41,001 nt of DNA from Coleofasciculus sp. LEGE 07092. GTDB taxonomy: Bacteria; Cyanobacteriota; Cyanobacteriia; Cyanobacteriales; Coleofasciculaceae. The notes under the pieces were generated by a model. The model was given only the letters and a program-made list of their open reading frames with translations. It was not told where the DNA came from and did no database searches. How positions within the stretch are numbered: position 1 is the first letter of the stretch; each line of letters begins with the position of its first letter. This document shows positions 26,586-37,895 of the stretch, piece by piece. The stretch lies in the NCBI RefSeq assembly GCF_015207375.1, contig NZ_JADEWY010000052.1:1-41001 (forward strand). Direction: 5' to 3'. Position numbers and translations under genes: made by a program.

Positions 26586-28388
26586 CTAATTTTGACGCCA
26601 GTGACGGGCTTGACTCAACAGAGACGCGGCAAACGTCATGGCTTCTTGACCCGAGTCACCCCCAGCCAACTGAGCAATTTCCTTCTGGCGGTGGGTGCGA
26701 TCATCTAGGAGACTGACGCGGACTACAGTGCGCAGATCGGGAAGTTCGGAGTCGGGGACAAGTTCATTTACCTCTGAATGAGTTTTACCGTTACGTTTGG
26801 AAACGGATTGTTGCTCGTTGAGTTGAAGGGGTTGGTCGATCACCTGTTTTTCAACTCGGAAGTGTCGGTCTGCCATGGCAGCAATTAAGGGTTGGTGGGT
26901 AACACAGAGGACTTGATGGTGTTGGCTGAGTTGATGAAGTCGTTCGGCTATCGCTTGGGCTACGCGACCGGAAACGCCGGCGTCAATTTCATCAAAAATT
27001 AGGGTATCCGAACGCTCGGTGCTACTTGAGAAACAAGCTTTCAGCGCTAGTAAAAAGCGGCTCATTTCGCCACCCGATGCGGTAGCACTTAAGGGTTGCA
27101 AGGGTTCTCCGGGGTTGGGAGAAAACTGAAAGATTACTTGGTCAGCACCTGTCGTGGTGGGGGGAATAGGAGCGATCGCAACTTGAAACTGTACCTTGTC
27201 CATTGCCAGTGGTTTCAGTTGAGCCACTAAATGGCGTTCCAGGTTCTCGGCAGCCGTGCGGCGCAATTGCGTCAGTTGATCGCAGGCATCTGTCAGCGTT
27301 CTTTGACAGCGAGTATAGATTTTTTCGAGTTCTTCTAGAGATTGACCTTCGCCACGGAGTTCTGCCAGTTCCTGTTGGAGTTTTTCATAGTGAGCGATCG
27401 CATCGCCTAAAGTCGGTCCATATTTGCGGCAAATTTGCTTTAAAGCTTGGATGCGCTCCTCCACCTCCACCAGACGCTCTGGGTCGGTTTCGAGTCCATC
27501 ACCGTAGGTATTGATTTGATGACTAGCTTCTGTCACCTGGGCGAGTGCGCCACTGACGAGATCCAAAACAGATTGTAACTGAAGATCATAGTTCACCATA
27601 TCTGTGAGCCTTGCTTCGGCTTCTCCTAACAAATCAGCACAAGCTGGAGTACCGCTGTCGTTTTGATAAAGTGCCTGATAAACTTGGTAGCTCTGCTGTT
27701 GCAGTTCCACTACATGAGAGAGCCGCTGGTGTTCTTGTTCAAGTTGTTCGAGTTCGTTGGGTTCGCCGAAGTTGACAGCACTCAATTCTTGAATTTGATA
27801 GTCTAGCCAGTCTAGTCGTTGTAAGCGTTCTTGCTCAGACTGTCGCCGTTTCTGGAGGGCATTTTCAGCTTCTTGATAGGCTAAGTAAGTGCTGGCAACT
27901 TTGTCTCGCTGTTGGATGAGGGGATAACCTCCGTAGAGGTCGAGGAGTAAGCGCTGGCGAGCAGGTGCTGTGAGCTGTACGGTTTGACCTTGGGCGGTAA
28001 TTTCTACAATGCGATCGCGCAACAGCTCCATAAATCGTCGGTTAACCAAAATACCGTTAATGCGTGAACGAGAACGCAAACTGCTCGGGTTGGTCGTAAT
28101 TTCTCGACTGCAAACCAAATCTGCCTCGTCGAGCAAGTCTATTTCTTGCTCATTTAACCACGCCATCAAGGGAGCATCAACCCGAAAATTGGCTTCTACC
28201 AAAGCGCGTTTGGAACCCGTGCGAACCAGACGGCTAGAGACTTTTCCCCCTAACGCCACATCGATAGCATCTAGAATAATTGACTTACCTGCACCCGTCT
28301 CGCCAGTCAATACATTCAGACCCGCGTCAAATTCCAGTTCCAGCTTGTCAATTAAAGCAAAGTTTTGAATCCGCAAAGACAGCAGCAT
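26586..28388 (-). CDS. recN: DNA repair protein RecN
   Basis: A 600-residue SMC-like ATPase of double-strand break repair. The N-terminus MLLSLRIQNFALIDKLELEF leads into Walker A GETGAGKS (K35). Long coiled coils occupy about 150-400. The ABC signature ATASGGEMSRFLLAL (about 430-445) and Walker B TLIFDEIDAGVSG (about 455-465) lie near the C-terminus, with CVTHQPLIAAMADRH as the switch His. RecN normally is 550-590 residues; the extra length is in the insert around residues 510-560 (LNEQQSVSKRNGKTH). The 3' end abuts the octamer array. Confidence 0.96.
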   Translation of the reverse strand: MLLSLRIQNFALIDKLELEFDAGLNVLTGETGAGKSIILDAIDVALGGKVSSRLVRTGSKRALVEANFRVDAPLMAWLNEQEIDLLDEADLVCSREITTNPSSLRSRSRINGILVNRRFMELLRDRIVEITAQGQTVQLTAPARQRLLLDLYGGYPLIQQRDKVASTYLAYQEAENALQKRRQSEQERLQRLDWLDYQIQELSAVNFGEPNELEQLEQEHQRLSHVVELQQQSYQVYQALYQNDSGTPACADLLGEAEARLTDMVNYDLQLQSVLDLVSGALAQVTEASHQINTYGDGLETDPERLVEVEERIQALKQICRKYGPTLGDAIAHYEKLQQELAELRGEGQSLEELEKIYTRCQRTLTDACDQLTQLRRTAAENLERHLVAQLKPLAMDKVQFQVAIAPIPPTTTGADQVIFQFSPNPGEPLQPLSATASGGEMSRFLLALKACFSSSTERSDTLIFDEIDAGVSGRVAQAIAERLHQLSQHHQVLCVTHQPLIAAMADRHFRVEKQVIDQPLQLNEQQSVSKRNGKTHSEVNELVPDSELPDLRTVVRVSLLDDRTHRQKEIAQLAGGDSGQEAMTFAASLLSQARHWRQN

Positions 28389-28762
28389 AGAGCGTTTAAA
28401 GATTAAATTGGGAATGAGTGACGGACATGAACTGACTTAGAAGAATACAGGAGTTCAGCTATATTGCCTGAGTACTCTTTCTTGTTTGAAAAATTTCACC
28501 GATAAGGAAGAGGCAATACAGACCGATAAGCGTGGATACTGAATGAAGAAAAGGAACACTCAACAAATAATCGGTACAGTCAGGTTCTCATAGCAGAAGT
28601 TACGACCCAAAGGCAGTTTAGTCTCAAGGGTAAAGGAATAAGCCGAAAGCAACTGTTCTCGTTCGTTCTCAAACCCAGTCAAGATAAACTAAGTGGCGTG
28701 GTGTTTCTACTGATTTTTGTTACAATTCTTTACAGAGTCGCTCCTATCGGTGAATTATAAAT
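28389..28762. promoter_or_regulatory. Divergent recN / ABC1-kinase intergenic region
   Basis: This 374-base AT-rich gap must serve both divergent genes. A TACAAT -10-like box lies around 28720 upstream of the plus-strand gene, without a convincing -35. No RNA gene or repeat is evident. Confidence 0.4.
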
Positions 28763-30826
28763 ATGAATCTTAAAACAGTTTCCCCAGCCTCCTACCCCAT
28801 AGATTCAAAAGCCGAGCTGGATAAGTCAGTTGTAGAGGTGCCAGCCGAGCCGATAGCGGTTGAGTACGAACTGAACCCGACATCAGAGTTAGAGTCAGCT
28901 TTATCAGAAACGCCACCCGTACTGGAAACAGCCGCATTGCGCTACGACCCTGTGGCAATCGAAGCCCAATATCGTAAGGCACCTCTGCAAGTTTTAGGGC
29001 GGTTGCTCGGTATTGCCCTACCGTCTATTTACTTTGTGATTCAACTGTGGTGGGATGGCGTCCGGGGTCGAAATCCCAAAAATGAACGACAGCGAGCGAT
29101 TCAGTTACGAAAACTACTCACTAACTTGGGTCCAGCCTACATCAAGGTAGGACAGGCACTCTCAACACGACCGGATTTGGTTCCGCCCGTTTACCTAGAA
29201 GAGTTGTCTCTGCTACAAGACCAGTTGCCTGCCTTCCCCAATGAGATAGCTTACCAATTTATTGAGGAAGAATTGGGTGCTCATCCCCATGAAATTTATG
29301 CCGAACTCACCTCCGAACCGGTCGCAGCGGCATCCTTAGGACAAGTTTACAAAGGCAAGTTGAAGACTGGGGAAACCGTGGCGGTGAAGGTGCAGCGACC
29401 GGGGCTGGCACAGCGCATTGCCTTGGATATCTACATCCTGCGACGCATTGCTAAGTGGGCGAAAAAGAACATCAAGCAGGTGCGCAGCGATTTGGTTGCC
29501 ATTATGGACGAATTTGGCACCCGCATTTTTGAAGAAATGGACTACAACCATGAAGGGCGCAATGCCGAGCGCTTTATGAAGCTCTACGGACACCTTCAAA
29601 ATATTTACGTGCCTCGAATTTATTGGGAATACACAGGGCGGCGTGTGCTAACCATGGAATGGATCAGGGGTACAAAGCTGACGAATATGGAGGCAATTCA
29701 GGCGCAAAATATCGATGCCAAGTACTTGATTGAAGTTGGGGTGCAGTGTTCTCTACGGCAGTTATTAGAGCATGGGTTTTTCCATGCTGACCCCCATCCA
29801 GGAAATTTGTTAGCAACGCCTGAGGGCAAGCTAGCTTACTTGGACTTCGGCATGATGAGCGAAGTTAAGCCTTATCAGCGCTACGGTTTGATTGAGGCAG
29901 TCGTTCATCTAGTAAACCGTGATTTTTCTGGGTTGGCTCATGACTATGTGAAGCTGGAGTTTCTGACCCCCGATACCGATTTGGCTCCAATTATCCCGGC
30001 ATTGACAAATGTTTTTAACAATGCATTGGGAGCAAGTGTGGCAGAACTTAACTTCAAGAGCATTACCGACCAGTTGTCGGCGCTGATGTACGAGTATCCT
30101 TTCCGGGTGCCTGCTTACTACGCCTTAATTATTCGCTCCTTGGTGACGTTAGAAGGAATTGCTATTAATGTCGATCCTAATTTCAAGGTGTTGAGTAAAG
30201 CCTATCCCTATGTGGCGAAGCGCCTATTAACTGACCCTTCGCCCCGTTTGCGGGCATCTTTGAAAGATTTGCTGATCAAAGATGGCAATTTTCGCTGGAA
30301 CCGTCTAGAAAACTTGTTGCGCAATGCGGCAAATTCTGACGATTACGACCTGAACAAAGTGTTGACTCAAACGCTAGAGTTTCTGTTTTCAGATCGTGGG
30401 ACTTTCATTCGGGAACAGTTAATTGAGGAAATTGTGAAGGCTGTCGATAGCGTAGGACGGCGGACGTTTGATAATGTTACCTATTCTCTGCGCCGACGAG
30501 TTGGATGGGAGCAAGATCTGAAAACACCCGCTAAGACGGTGGAAGTATCTCATAATACGGAGCATATTAAGCGGATTTGGCAAATTCTCCAAGATACTCC
30601 AGGTTTTGACCCGCTACAGCTAGTTAGTGTTATTCCTCCTCTATTGGCAAAGCCGGAAACTCAGCAAATGGGGCAAAAAATTGCAGGAGGTTTAGCCCAG
30701 CGGGTGATAGCGCGGCTGATTCGGGAGACATTACTCCAGAATGCGCCTGGGGAGGAGATTTCTAACGGTCGCAAGCCAACTCCTGCCCCTAAATTAGTCC
30801 TGCCTCCGGCTGCCGCTATCCATTAG
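28763..30826 (+). CDS. ABC1/UbiB (AarF) family atypical kinase
   Basis: A 687-residue member of the ABC1K/UbiB family, which is linked to prenylquinone (plastoquinone/tocopherol) metabolism in phototrophs. The atypical-kinase signatures are clear: KVGQALSTRPDLVP near 127-139, the Ala-rich loop AAASLGQVYKGKL, VAVKVQRPG, the catalytic GFFHADPHPGNLL near 342 and YLDFGMMSE near 360. The N-terminal 80 residues are low in complexity and acidic. The C-terminal 200 residues have predicted amphipathic helices that may touch a membrane. UbiB ATPases help extract isoprenoid intermediates; the substrate here cannot be read off the sequence. Several paralogues per cyanobacterial genome are usual. Confidence 0.93.
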   Translation: MNLKTVSPASYPIDSKAELDKSVVEVPAEPIAVEYELNPTSELESALSETPPVLETAALRYDPVAIEAQYRKAPLQVLGRLLGIALPSIYFVIQLWWDGVRGRNPKNERQRAIQLRKLLTNLGPAYIKVGQALSTRPDLVPPVYLEELSLLQDQLPAFPNEIAYQFIEEELGAHPHEIYAELTSEPVAAASLGQVYKGKLKTGETVAVKVQRPGLAQRIALDIYILRRIAKWAKKNIKQVRSDLVAIMDEFGTRIFEEMDYNHEGRNAERFMKLYGHLQNIYVPRIYWEYTGRRVLTMEWIRGTKLTNMEAIQAQNIDAKYLIEVGVQCSLRQLLEHGFFHADPHPGNLLATPEGKLAYLDFGMMSEVKPYQRYGLIEAVVHLVNRDFSGLAHDYVKLEFLTPDTDLAPIIPALTNVFNNALGASVAELNFKSITDQLSALMYEYPFRVPAYYALIIRSLVTLEGIAINVDPNFKVLSKAYPYVAKRLLTDPSPRLRASLKDLLIKDGNFRWNRLENLLRNAANSDDYDLNKVLTQTLEFLFSDRGTFIREQLIEEIVKAVDSVGRRTFDNVTYSLRRRVGWEQDLKTPAKTVEVSHNTEHIKRIWQILQDTPGFDPLQLVSVIPPLLAKPETQQMGQKIAGGLAQRVIARLIRETLLQNAPGEEISNGRKPTPAPKLVLPPAAAIH

Positions 30827-30945
30827 TAGGTTGGTCATTTGTTCTGCCGTCGAATGTTGCTGACTGAAGGCTTGTAGTGAGAACTTAATCCCTCGTTACC
30901 TACGAATTTTTCTGTTAGTTTACTAATGACCAAGGACAAAGAATA

Positions 30946-31881
30946 TTAATGGGATTGGGCAACGTTTTGTAGGATGGTTATGGGACTTTGCTCTTTGAGA
31001 ATCTGCATTTGCTGCTGGTTTCGCACGAGCAGAGCACCCGCAAATCCTAGGGAGTTTACAGAAATTGAGGCGAAATCCTCTTGCGATCGCGGTACAATGA
31101 GCATCCATTGCCGTGTGGCGAGTAGGTTATAAGGAGCAGATTGCTGGAGAGCGATCGCTTCTTTCTCTAGCAAACCCACTGCACGCAATAGGGTATGGTA
31201 AAGTTTTAGCGTTCCTGCCGCAGCGTCTAACGGAGACTCTGCCGAATGGGAGTCTAGTTGGACAAGAGCGTGTTTAAATTTAAAATCTGGTATTGTCCCA
31301 ACCGCATCCCGAAACCTGGCAGATGTAATGGCGGGTTCAATAGGTATCTTTAGTCCTTCAGGTGTGAGGGGAAAGGGGACAAGTTGTAGGTGCTTGTGTC
31401 GCTGACTGGCACCCGCTACTTTTCCACCGTTGTAGAATGCCAAGCCGTCGATTTCGGCAAGGCACGCCCACATCGCTTCAAAATCTCGGATGTTAAGCCA
31501 GTTATCTTGCTCCTCAAATTCTCGTGTAACGATGAGTAGGTGATGGTCAACGACATTAAACTTGTTTAAAAGACACAGATGTGTCTCGGAAATGTCGGTA
31601 ACAAATAGGTCTTCTTCGTAAGGAAGGAACGGGTTGAACTCTTTTTTGGAAGAGTTGCCTTCTTTTTCCTGTTTTTTGTGGGCTTCATCCTTGCGGACTA
31701 GGTTAGATAAAATGCGAACCAGGAAACGAATACCGCTTTGCTCTACAAATTCGTACTCTGTCGATATCGGCTGGAGTGCGCCGCATCGGAGTGCGTGTTC
31801 GGTTCGCTCTGTAACCTTTGACCACAGAGTGCCTGATTCCAGTATCACTGTTTCCCGTGCAGTTCGTTTTCCATCGGGCAT
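30946..31881 (-). CDS. Ap4A phosphorylase / ATP adenylyltransferase-like
   Basis: A 311-residue protein resembling the Apa1/Apa2-type diadenosine tetraphosphate phosphorylases. The HIT-superfamily motif SQRHKHLQLVPFPL (about 158-170) carries the catalytic His triad region, and the N-terminal strand FLVRILSNL and the NPFLPYEEDLFV segment precede it. Such enzymes split dinucleoside polyphosphates into ADP and ATP, and they limit Ap4A, a stress-related nucleotide. The gene converges with the ABC1-kinase gene. A charged insert (KKQEKEGNSSKK) lies near residue 75. Confidence 0.88.
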   Translation of the reverse strand: MPDGKRTARETVILESGTLWSKVTERTEHALRCGALQPISTEYEFVEQSGIRFLVRILSNLVRKDEAHKKQEKEGNSSKKEFNPFLPYEEDLFVTDISETHLCLLNKFNVVDHHLLIVTREFEEQDNWLNIRDFEAMWACLAEIDGLAFYNGGKVAGASQRHKHLQLVPFPLTPEGLKIPIEPAITSARFRDAVGTIPDFKFKHALVQLDSHSAESPLDAAAGTLKLYHTLLRAVGLLEKEAIALQQSAPYNLLATRQWMLIVPRSQEDFASISVNSLGFAGALLVRNQQQMQILKEQSPITILQNVAQSH

Positions 31882-32237
31882 GATTGAATTTTTTATCGGC
31901 AGAATCTCTAAGCTTGTGGGAACCCGGATTGAGTTCTCGTGCGCATCTAATCTAGACCAATTCTCTGATTTTGACCACAGTCATGGAAACTTCTCTATTT
32001 TTTTCAAAAATTAAATCGTTAATTCAATCCTTTTTGTTGAAGTAAATAATTACATTGCTCAGTTAATTTTTGTTGTTTTGATGAAGTTTTTGTGAAACAC
32101 TAGACGAGCTGGAATATTTCACGTTACTATTCTTAATGAAAGTACACAAAATAAGAAGTAAATACTCAATCCTTTCCAGGGTGTTGTACGAGGTGCGCCA
32201 ATTATCCTTCACTTGCTGTTTAACTAGGTAGATTCCC
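31882..32237. other. Intergenic region upstream of small orphan gene
   Basis: This 356-base AT-rich gap separates the divergent Ap4A phosphorylase and the orphan 32238. It contains no visible RNA gene or repeat. Confidence 0.5.
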
Positions 32238-32645
32238 ATGAATACAAATCACCAGACAGTCAACGTTGCAACCCCTGACAATTCTCTGCCAGCCGGATTG
32301 AGCCAGGTCTGGTTTCAGATACCGGACTTAGGTAGTGGGTCTTTTCGCTACTCTGAAAGTCATTTGCATAATAATGGTTTAGAGTCTGCACCCTTAGAAT
32401 CTCTGGTGTGGAATGAAAAAGAAATAGAGGTAAGCCGATTTCAAGAGCAAGGAGTTTTCTTTGAAGACGGAACCTTACTAGGGTTGAATCTTTTAGGAGA
32501 CGGTTGGGAAATACTTTTTAACTTGGGAATTAAGGTAGATGGCGTGCAGGGGATTGGAGAAGTATTCTACCAGCCAATGGCAACATCGACCCACCAGACC
32601 AACCTTCAACGTGTCGCGTCCAAGATGCCCCATCCTCATCTATAG
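32238..32645 (+). CDS. Small unrecognised protein
   Basis: I do not recognise this 135-residue protein. It begins MNTNHQTVNVATPDN after a weak AGGTAG. The centre (SQVWFQIPDLGSGSFRYSE, GLNLLGDGWEILFNLG) looks like beta strands around hydrophobic residues. There are no cysteines, signal peptide or membrane segment. It ends 46 bases from the convergent haemagglutinin-CHAT stop. Codon use is ordinary for the window, so it is probably a real gene, but no function can be given. Confidence 0.6.
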   Translation: MNTNHQTVNVATPDNSLPAGLSQVWFQIPDLGSGSFRYSESHLHNNGLESAPLESLVWNEKEIEVSRFQEQGVFFEDGTLLGLNLLGDGWEILFNLGIKVDGVQGIGEVFYQPMATSTHQTNLQRVASKMPHPHL

Positions 32646-32691
32646 GTTTTTGCTCGGGTGTGGGGTGTGGGAAATACAAATCGAGTGTACC

Positions 32692-35600
32692 TTACCAAGG
32701 ATTGCCAACTAGGGTGAAACTACTCCAGTAGTAGGGATGGGTGAATTCGGCGTCTGGCAACTCCCCTAGCTCTGGCGGTAAAGAAAACGTCCCCTGTGGA
32801 GTGACTAACTGCCCGTTTTTTAGTTGCACTTCACCCCGAAGCATTGCCAATTGTGCCTGCCGCAGTGCTTCGGCTTTCATGGGGGCTGTTTTCAAAGACT
32901 CGTAAAACTGTGTGATGAAGCCCAATGTGCCTTCATCACTGATATACCACAGACTCCCCATCGCTGACTTCACTCCCGCTTGCACTGCCAACCCTGTAAA
33001 TCCCAATTCCGCTTCTTTATCACCCAAAGCGGAACGACAAGCACTCAAAACCATCAGTTCCACGGGTGGGTCATTTAACTTTAACTCAGGCAATTGGCTC
33101 AGTTTCAGCTTGGTATTCCAAAACTGGATATAGGAATTAGCGGGTTTTCCTGGTATAAAGTCGCCATGGGTTGCCAAATGAATAATGCCAAAAGGCTGAG
33201 AGGCGCGTGCTTGCTTGAGATTATTTAGGGTAAACGCTTGATTGAGAAAAGATTGACCTTGCCACAACTGACTGGCAATAATTGACAACTCTACTGGCAC
33301 TGCTGGTAAATCGTACTTCTCCTGAAATTGAGACGCTCCCATTGCCAAAACTTGCAAGCCCCTCACACTTTTGTAACGAGTATCGGTGAGGCTGAAGCTG
33401 GGCATTAAGCCAACGCTATATTTCTCGACGATAAATCCCTGACCATTATGCAGTGCAGCAATTGGCAGAGAACGCAACCCCTCGTCCATGACAAATGTCA
33501 AATTAGTGATTTGTTGAGCTTGTAATTCTGCCTCAATGGGAGCCACTAACCACTGATACAACTGTTGAGCTTCTTCCTGGTAGGGAAGGGGAATGCGGAT
33601 ATCGGTAACGAGCCGACGCAGTTGGTTTGACAGTTGAAGGACTTGCTCGCGTGTGACTCCCTTGACTTGTCGTTGAATCGCTTTTCCAGAAGATGTGACG
33701 ACGATTAATTCTAGCTGGTCAGTTGCTCGTTCTTGGGGGTTGGTGGAACTTGGAGCCTTGAACTGCCAAAGTGTGTCTGCTGCTTCTGACGTTTGGTCTT
33801 GAGACGGGGTTTGGGGTTTGAAGAAGACGTAAATTAAACCGGGTTTAATCTTAGTGGTTTGTTCGATTTGACCGAGAGTGGCTTGGATTTCTGCTGTCGT
33901 GACAATGCGGGTATCGCTGATGCCCAGATAATTCTCATAGGCGTCGGTGAAGTTAGTTTCTTGTTGGATGATTTCACGCTCAGTTGTTAGGGCGGTGGTG
34001 CTAGTTGTAGAGGAGAAAGAATTGTATTCTAAGGGTTGACTAACATCTTCTAGTAATTGTTTGCCAACTTCGCTCGGTTGGATGAGATCTACAGGATTTA
34101 CAGGTGGGTTATCTATGATATTGAAGGGAAGGTCATCTCGAATAATCTCAATATTGCCTAACTTGTAGCTGAAAGGAAATGATTGAAAGGGGGCAATAGT
34201 AAACTCACCACTGGTAATAGCACCTGTTGTGCCATTGGTGGTAGCATTTCCAACCTCAAAGGGAGTCGCATTGGTTCCACCCTGGCGAATGGTAATATCT
34301 CCCCCGCCATTCCCGTCAGCCGTAGAAATACTGGCTTGGGTGCCATTGCGGTCAATAAATGTATCTAGAGATTGAAAAAATTTCTCTGTTGTGATATTAA
34401 CTTCACCGCCCCTGCTACCACCTTGGGCGTTAATGGAACTCACTTGACTATTACCTCTAGAATTTAGGGTGACATTACCGCCGTCGGTAGAACTCCCATT
34501 GGAATTAATTGCACTCGTGGTAATGCCTAGTGCGGCATCCAGCAAGATAGTGCCGCCACTGGCTCCGGAACTGTTGAGGTTGCCTGTAGCGATCGCACCA
34601 TTGGTGCTGGTTATGGTAATATCTCGACCAGGATTGATAATATCGCCAGTGGTAATAGTTTGACTGGCTTCTAAGGTAATCGTGGCGTTGTCTGCCCCAG
34701 TGAGGGTGCCACTTGTAGTGTCAATGGAACCGGAGTCAATGGGCGATCGCAATATTACTGGATCGTTAAATGTGACATCACCTGCTAAAGTAATTGCACC
34801 ATTACTATCCGTGCGTCCAATAGTGATGGAAGCAAAGCCATCCGCTAATTGACCCAATTCGGCTGTATTCAGAAACGCTATATTCGCGTCACCCGTTCCG
34901 CCAATTTCTAAGGACTGGTTAGGGTTCAACGGCTGTAACAGCAGATTGCCAGTGCCGCTTGCAGATTCACACCCACAATTAGAATTCTCATCATCTAAGA
35001 TAATTCTGTCTGCTGTCAGAGTAAGGTCGCCGTTGCCCGATGTTATTGTTGCACCTGAAACATAAATACCAGTATTACCGTTATTACCGGTAAAAATAAC
35101 TTCCCCGCCCCCTGAGGTAATCGTCCCATTAACAAAGATGCCCCTAGCATCGGTGCCAGTCCCGGTACTAGTCCCGTTGAAGGTAATTGTCCCCCCTCCA
35201 GAGTCAATTGGGCTGTTATTAAAGATGCCAAACTCGCTGAGGCTATTGCCAATGAAAATAAGTTCCCCACCTCTTGAGAAGATATTCCCTTCAACGCTGA
35301 TGCCCCTAGCAGAGGTGCCAGTTCCAGTGCTAGTCCCATTGAAGGTAATTGTTCCACCTTCAGAGTCAAGCAAGCTCCTGCTTAAGATACCCACATAGCT
35401 AGTGCTATTACCAGTAAAAACGATCTCGCCCCCCCCTGAGGTAATAGTTCCATCAACAAAGATGCCAGCAGTGTTGCCTGTTCCGGTACTAGTTCCATTG
35501 AAGGTAATTTTCCCTCCCCCAGAGTTGATGGGGTTGAAATTAATAATGCCAATTTCATTGCTGCTATTGCCCGTGAAGATTATCTCACCGCCCCCTGAGG

Positions 35601-37485
35601 TGATAGTCCCTTGAATGTTGATGCCCCTACCCCTAATACCCCCGCTGCCGGTGCCAGTCCCGTAGAAGGTAATCGTCCCACCCCCGGAGTCGATTGGGTT
35701 GAAGATATTAATGCCTGTATCATCGCTACTTCCGGTGAAGGCAATTTCCCCTCCCCCTGAGATGATATCCCCTCGAACTTCAATACCAGTACTGTCAGTA
35801 CTACTCCCTTGGGCAAGGATATCCCCACCCAACGTCGAAATATCACTATTAATTACAACTCTACCCTGTGCGTTCAGGTTCAAATTCAGCTTACTGCTAC
35901 TAGAACTGATTCCCCCATCTACGGTGATATCGTTATCGGCATTCAAGGTAAGCGTAGCGTCTCCACCTGCTGTCTTATTAATAGCTGCATCAGCATCCTG
36001 GGTGATATTGCCTTGGTCAGTTCCACCGATATCAGTTGTAATTGTAACGTTAGTGCCAAGGTTTAGCGCATTGTTGATATTAGCAACATCCACTTGATTC
36101 GTACCAATCCCACCGCCACCACGATTCACAATCGTGATATCAGTCGGATCAATTAACCAAATGCCACCGATGCCATGAGGGGCGCTAGCATCAGGAGTAC
36201 TGATGAGATTGAGATGGAGAAGCTGCTCGCCAGACGTTTCAATTAACCCCCCATTCCCAGAAATTTCTCCTCCCCTTGCTGTTAATAGTCCTTGAATGTC
36301 TGCTGTTCCATCTGCCCAAGCAATGACTCTACCCCCATTGCCATTGAGCAAAGCATCAGCATGAATGATCGAATCACTGCTAATCGTTGTCTGTAGAGCA
36401 TTGGGTACAGTTCCATTTCCTTGATAATCTCCCCCAATTCTTACTGTACCGCCACCGTTGTCACCAGAAGCTTCTACATTTGCGCCAATCAAACTAACGG
36501 AGTTACCCCATACATTCACCTCACCTCCAACGTTTCCGGCTGTTAAATTTGAAGCATCAATTGTACCGGATACAATGGCAGTTCCCGTTTCATTGGGAAT
36601 AGTTGTATTGAAACTCGTTAGTTGAATATTACCCCCTGGAGACATACTAACTCCTGTCTCCACGTTTTCCGGTACACCTGTCAGGAGTGTGGCTAAGTCC
36701 AAGGGTGTAATTGGTAAAATTAGCCCAGAAGTGTCTCTGGGTGGCTCAATTTCCAAGCTCAGTAATTGCCCATCTTGGCTAATTGTGACTCGATTAGAAT
36801 CAGGCACTGCCGTTATAGTAATCGTGCCTCCCGGTGCGGTTAATTGCCCTGTATTGATAACATTACCGCTAAGTAAAGTTAAAGTCTGACCCTCTGCAAC
36901 CGCTAAATTACCAGCATTGATAATATTGCCTGTTTGTGATACATCAAAGGCAAACTGACTGGGGTTGTCGTTTAATAATTGGTAGTCATTTATACCAGAA
37001 TTATTAAACCACTTATTATCACCAAAACCAATACCTGTGGCAGTTGTTGCCGTAAAGTCAGCCGGGACATTTAAACTGGCATTTGCACCAAAAACAAGTC
37101 CAGCCGGATTCATGAGAAATAAGTTAGGATTACCTCCCGTGACCTGAATCAGACCATTAATAATAGAAGGGTTGCCTCCTACTACCCGTCCCAAGATATT
37201 TTCCAGGTTAGGATTTGCTAAAAAGTTAGCAATCTGTCCCGCATCTAACCCAAACTGTTCAAAACTGTGAAATAGATTCGCCTCATCTCCCGAAAGACTG
37301 CCACCGTTGATATCAAAACGATTACCATCAGGAGTAAGAACCGTACCCGTGCCATCTGCTGCTGGAGTAATGGATTGAGCGAGTGTGGGCAAAGCAGAAA
37401 AAATTATCCCTATCCCATAGAGAAGAGATTGGACTAGGGATAAACGGACAGACAACCAACGAAAGGAAAACCATGCAGACTTCAT
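32692..37485 (-). CDS. Secreted haemagglutinin-CHAT protease fusion
   Basis: A 1597-residue exoprotein. A signal peptide with an Arg/Trp N-region and a hydrophobic core ends near residue 36 (ALPTLAQS). A two-partner-secretion (filamentous haemagglutinin N-terminal) domain follows (about 37-260; [15 protein letters not shown]). Gly/Ser/Thr-rich beta-helix repeats run to about 1080, including the tandem block at 567-820. Residues about 1290-1597 form a CHAT caspase-like protease. The catalytic dyad is visible as H1440 in HLATHGDF and C1483 in [10 protein letters not shown]. Passenger-CHAT fusions are known in cyanobacteria, and related CHAT proteases cleave protein targets. A TpsB-type outer-membrane pore is needed for export, but none is in the window. 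The neighbour on the other side is a divergent kinase-like gene. Confidence 0.92.
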   Translation of the reverse strand: MKSAWFSFRWLSVRLSLVQSLLYGIGIIFSALPTLAQSITPAADGTGTVLTPDGNRFDINGGSLSGDEANLFHSFEQFGLDAGQIANFLANPNLENILGRVVGGNPSIINGLIQVTGGNPNLFLMNPAGLVFGANASLNVPADFTATTATGIGFGDNKWFNNSGINDYQLLNDNPSQFAFDVSQTGNIINAGNLAVAEGQTLTLLSGNVINTGQLTAPGGTITITAVPDSNRVTISQDGQLLSLEIEPPRDTSGLILPITPLDLATLLTGVPENVETGVSMSPGGNIQLTSFNTTIPNETGTAIVSGTIDASNLTAGNVGGEVNVWGNSVSLIGANVEASGDNGGGTVRIGGDYQGNGTVPNALQTTISSDSIIHADALLNGNGGRVIAWADGTADIQGLLTARGGEISGNGGLIETSGEQLLHLNLISTPDASAPHGIGGIWLIDPTDITIVNRGGGGIGTNQVDVANINNALNLGTNVTITTDIGGTDQGNITQDADAAINKTAGGDATLTLNADNDITVDGGISSSSSKLNLNLNAQGRVVINSDISTLGGDILAQGSSTDSTGIEVRGDIISGGGEIAFTGSSDDTGINIFNPIDSGGGTITFYGTGTGSGGIRGRGINIQGTITSGGGEIIFTGNSSNEIGIINFNPINSGGGKITFNGTSTGTGNTAGIFVDGTITSGGGEIVFTGNSTSYVGILSRSLLDSEGGTITFNGTSTGTGTSARGISVEGNIFSRGGELIFIGNSLSEFGIFNNSPIDSGGGTITFNGTSTGTGTDARGIFVNGTITSGGGEVIFTGNNGNTGIYVSGATITSGNGDLTLTADRIILDDENSNCGCESASGTGNLLLQPLNPNQSLEIGGTGDANIAFLNTAELGQLADGFASITIGRTDSNGAITLAGDVTFNDPVILRSPIDSGSIDTTSGTLTGADNATITLEASQTITTGDIINPGRDITITSTNGAIATGNLNSSGASGGTILLDAALGITTSAINSNGSSTDGGNVTLNSRGNSQVSSINAQGGSRGGEVNITTEKFFQSLDTFIDRNGTQASISTADGNGGGDITIRQGGTNATPFEVGNATTNGTTGAITSGEFTIAPFQSFPFSYKLGNIEIIRDDLPFNIIDNPPVNPVDLIQPSEVGKQLLEDVSQPLEYNSFSSTTSTTALTTEREIIQQETNFTDAYENYLGISDTRIVTTAEIQATLGQIEQTTKIKPGLIYVFFKPQTPSQDQTSEAADTLWQFKAPSSTNPQERATDQLELIVVTSSGKAIQRQVKGVTREQVLQLSNQLRRLVTDIRIPLPYQEEAQQLYQWLVAPIEAELQAQQITNLTFVMDEGLRSLPIAALHNGQGFIVEKYSVGLMPSFSLTDTRYKSVRGLQVLAMGASQFQEKYDLPAVPVELSIIASQLWQGQSFLNQAFTLNNLKQARASQPFGIIHLATHGDFIPGKPANSYIQFWNTKLKLSQLPELKLNDPPVELMVLSACRSALGDKEAELGFTGLAVQAGVKSAMGSLWYISDEGTLGFITQFYESLKTAPMKAEALRQAQLAMLRGEVQLKNGQLVTPQGTFSLPPELGELPDAEFTHPYYWSSFTLVGNPW
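35027..35787 (-). repeat. ~160-nt tandem repeats in haemagglutinin stalk
   Basis: Four full copies and one partial copy of a roughly 53-residue unit ([20 protein letters not shown] ... [19 protein letters not shown]) make up residues 567-820. They are likely successive turns of the beta-helix. High similarity between copies suggests recent expansion or gene conversion. Confidence 0.9.
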
Positions 37486-37895
37486 TGCTAGACATCCCCT
37501 GAACGCAATAATGAATGGTTGTTTTTTGAACGAATTTGTCTTGAGCTAAAAACCGACTAACTGGTTGATTGAACTATTAAGAACGTCTAAATTGTCAGCA
37601 CTTTATCACGATGCAGCTTGGTGGAATTTAAGTTTTGTAAGTCTAAAGCTAAAAATTATACTATCATAGGTCTTGAGTAAGCTTACGCAAGCCAGCTATC
37701 ATTTGATCCTCTTGGTCAAGGTCAAGGTAATGATGGATATGACACCTTACCCAAACCCCTTCTCACGCTAAGGGCGATCGCAATTACAAGTTCGCTCGGC
37801 TTTTGTCTACAGAACTTAAACTTTTTGATTGACCGAACTTTCATAAATTCCAGCTAAGCTATAGCATTAAGTGGAAATGTGGGGAGTGAACTTTT
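37486..37895. promoter_or_regulatory. Divergent haemagglutinin-CHAT / kinase intergenic region
   Basis: This 410-base spacer sits between the two divergent starts and must contain both promoters. It includes one HIP1 palindrome (around 37775). No other motif could be supported. Confidence 0.45.

Noticed and set aside
26408..26716. Open frames across the CT-rich repeat
   Set aside because: Their translations are repetitive Ser/Ala/Pro/Leu strings caused by the octamer array, and they overlap recN.
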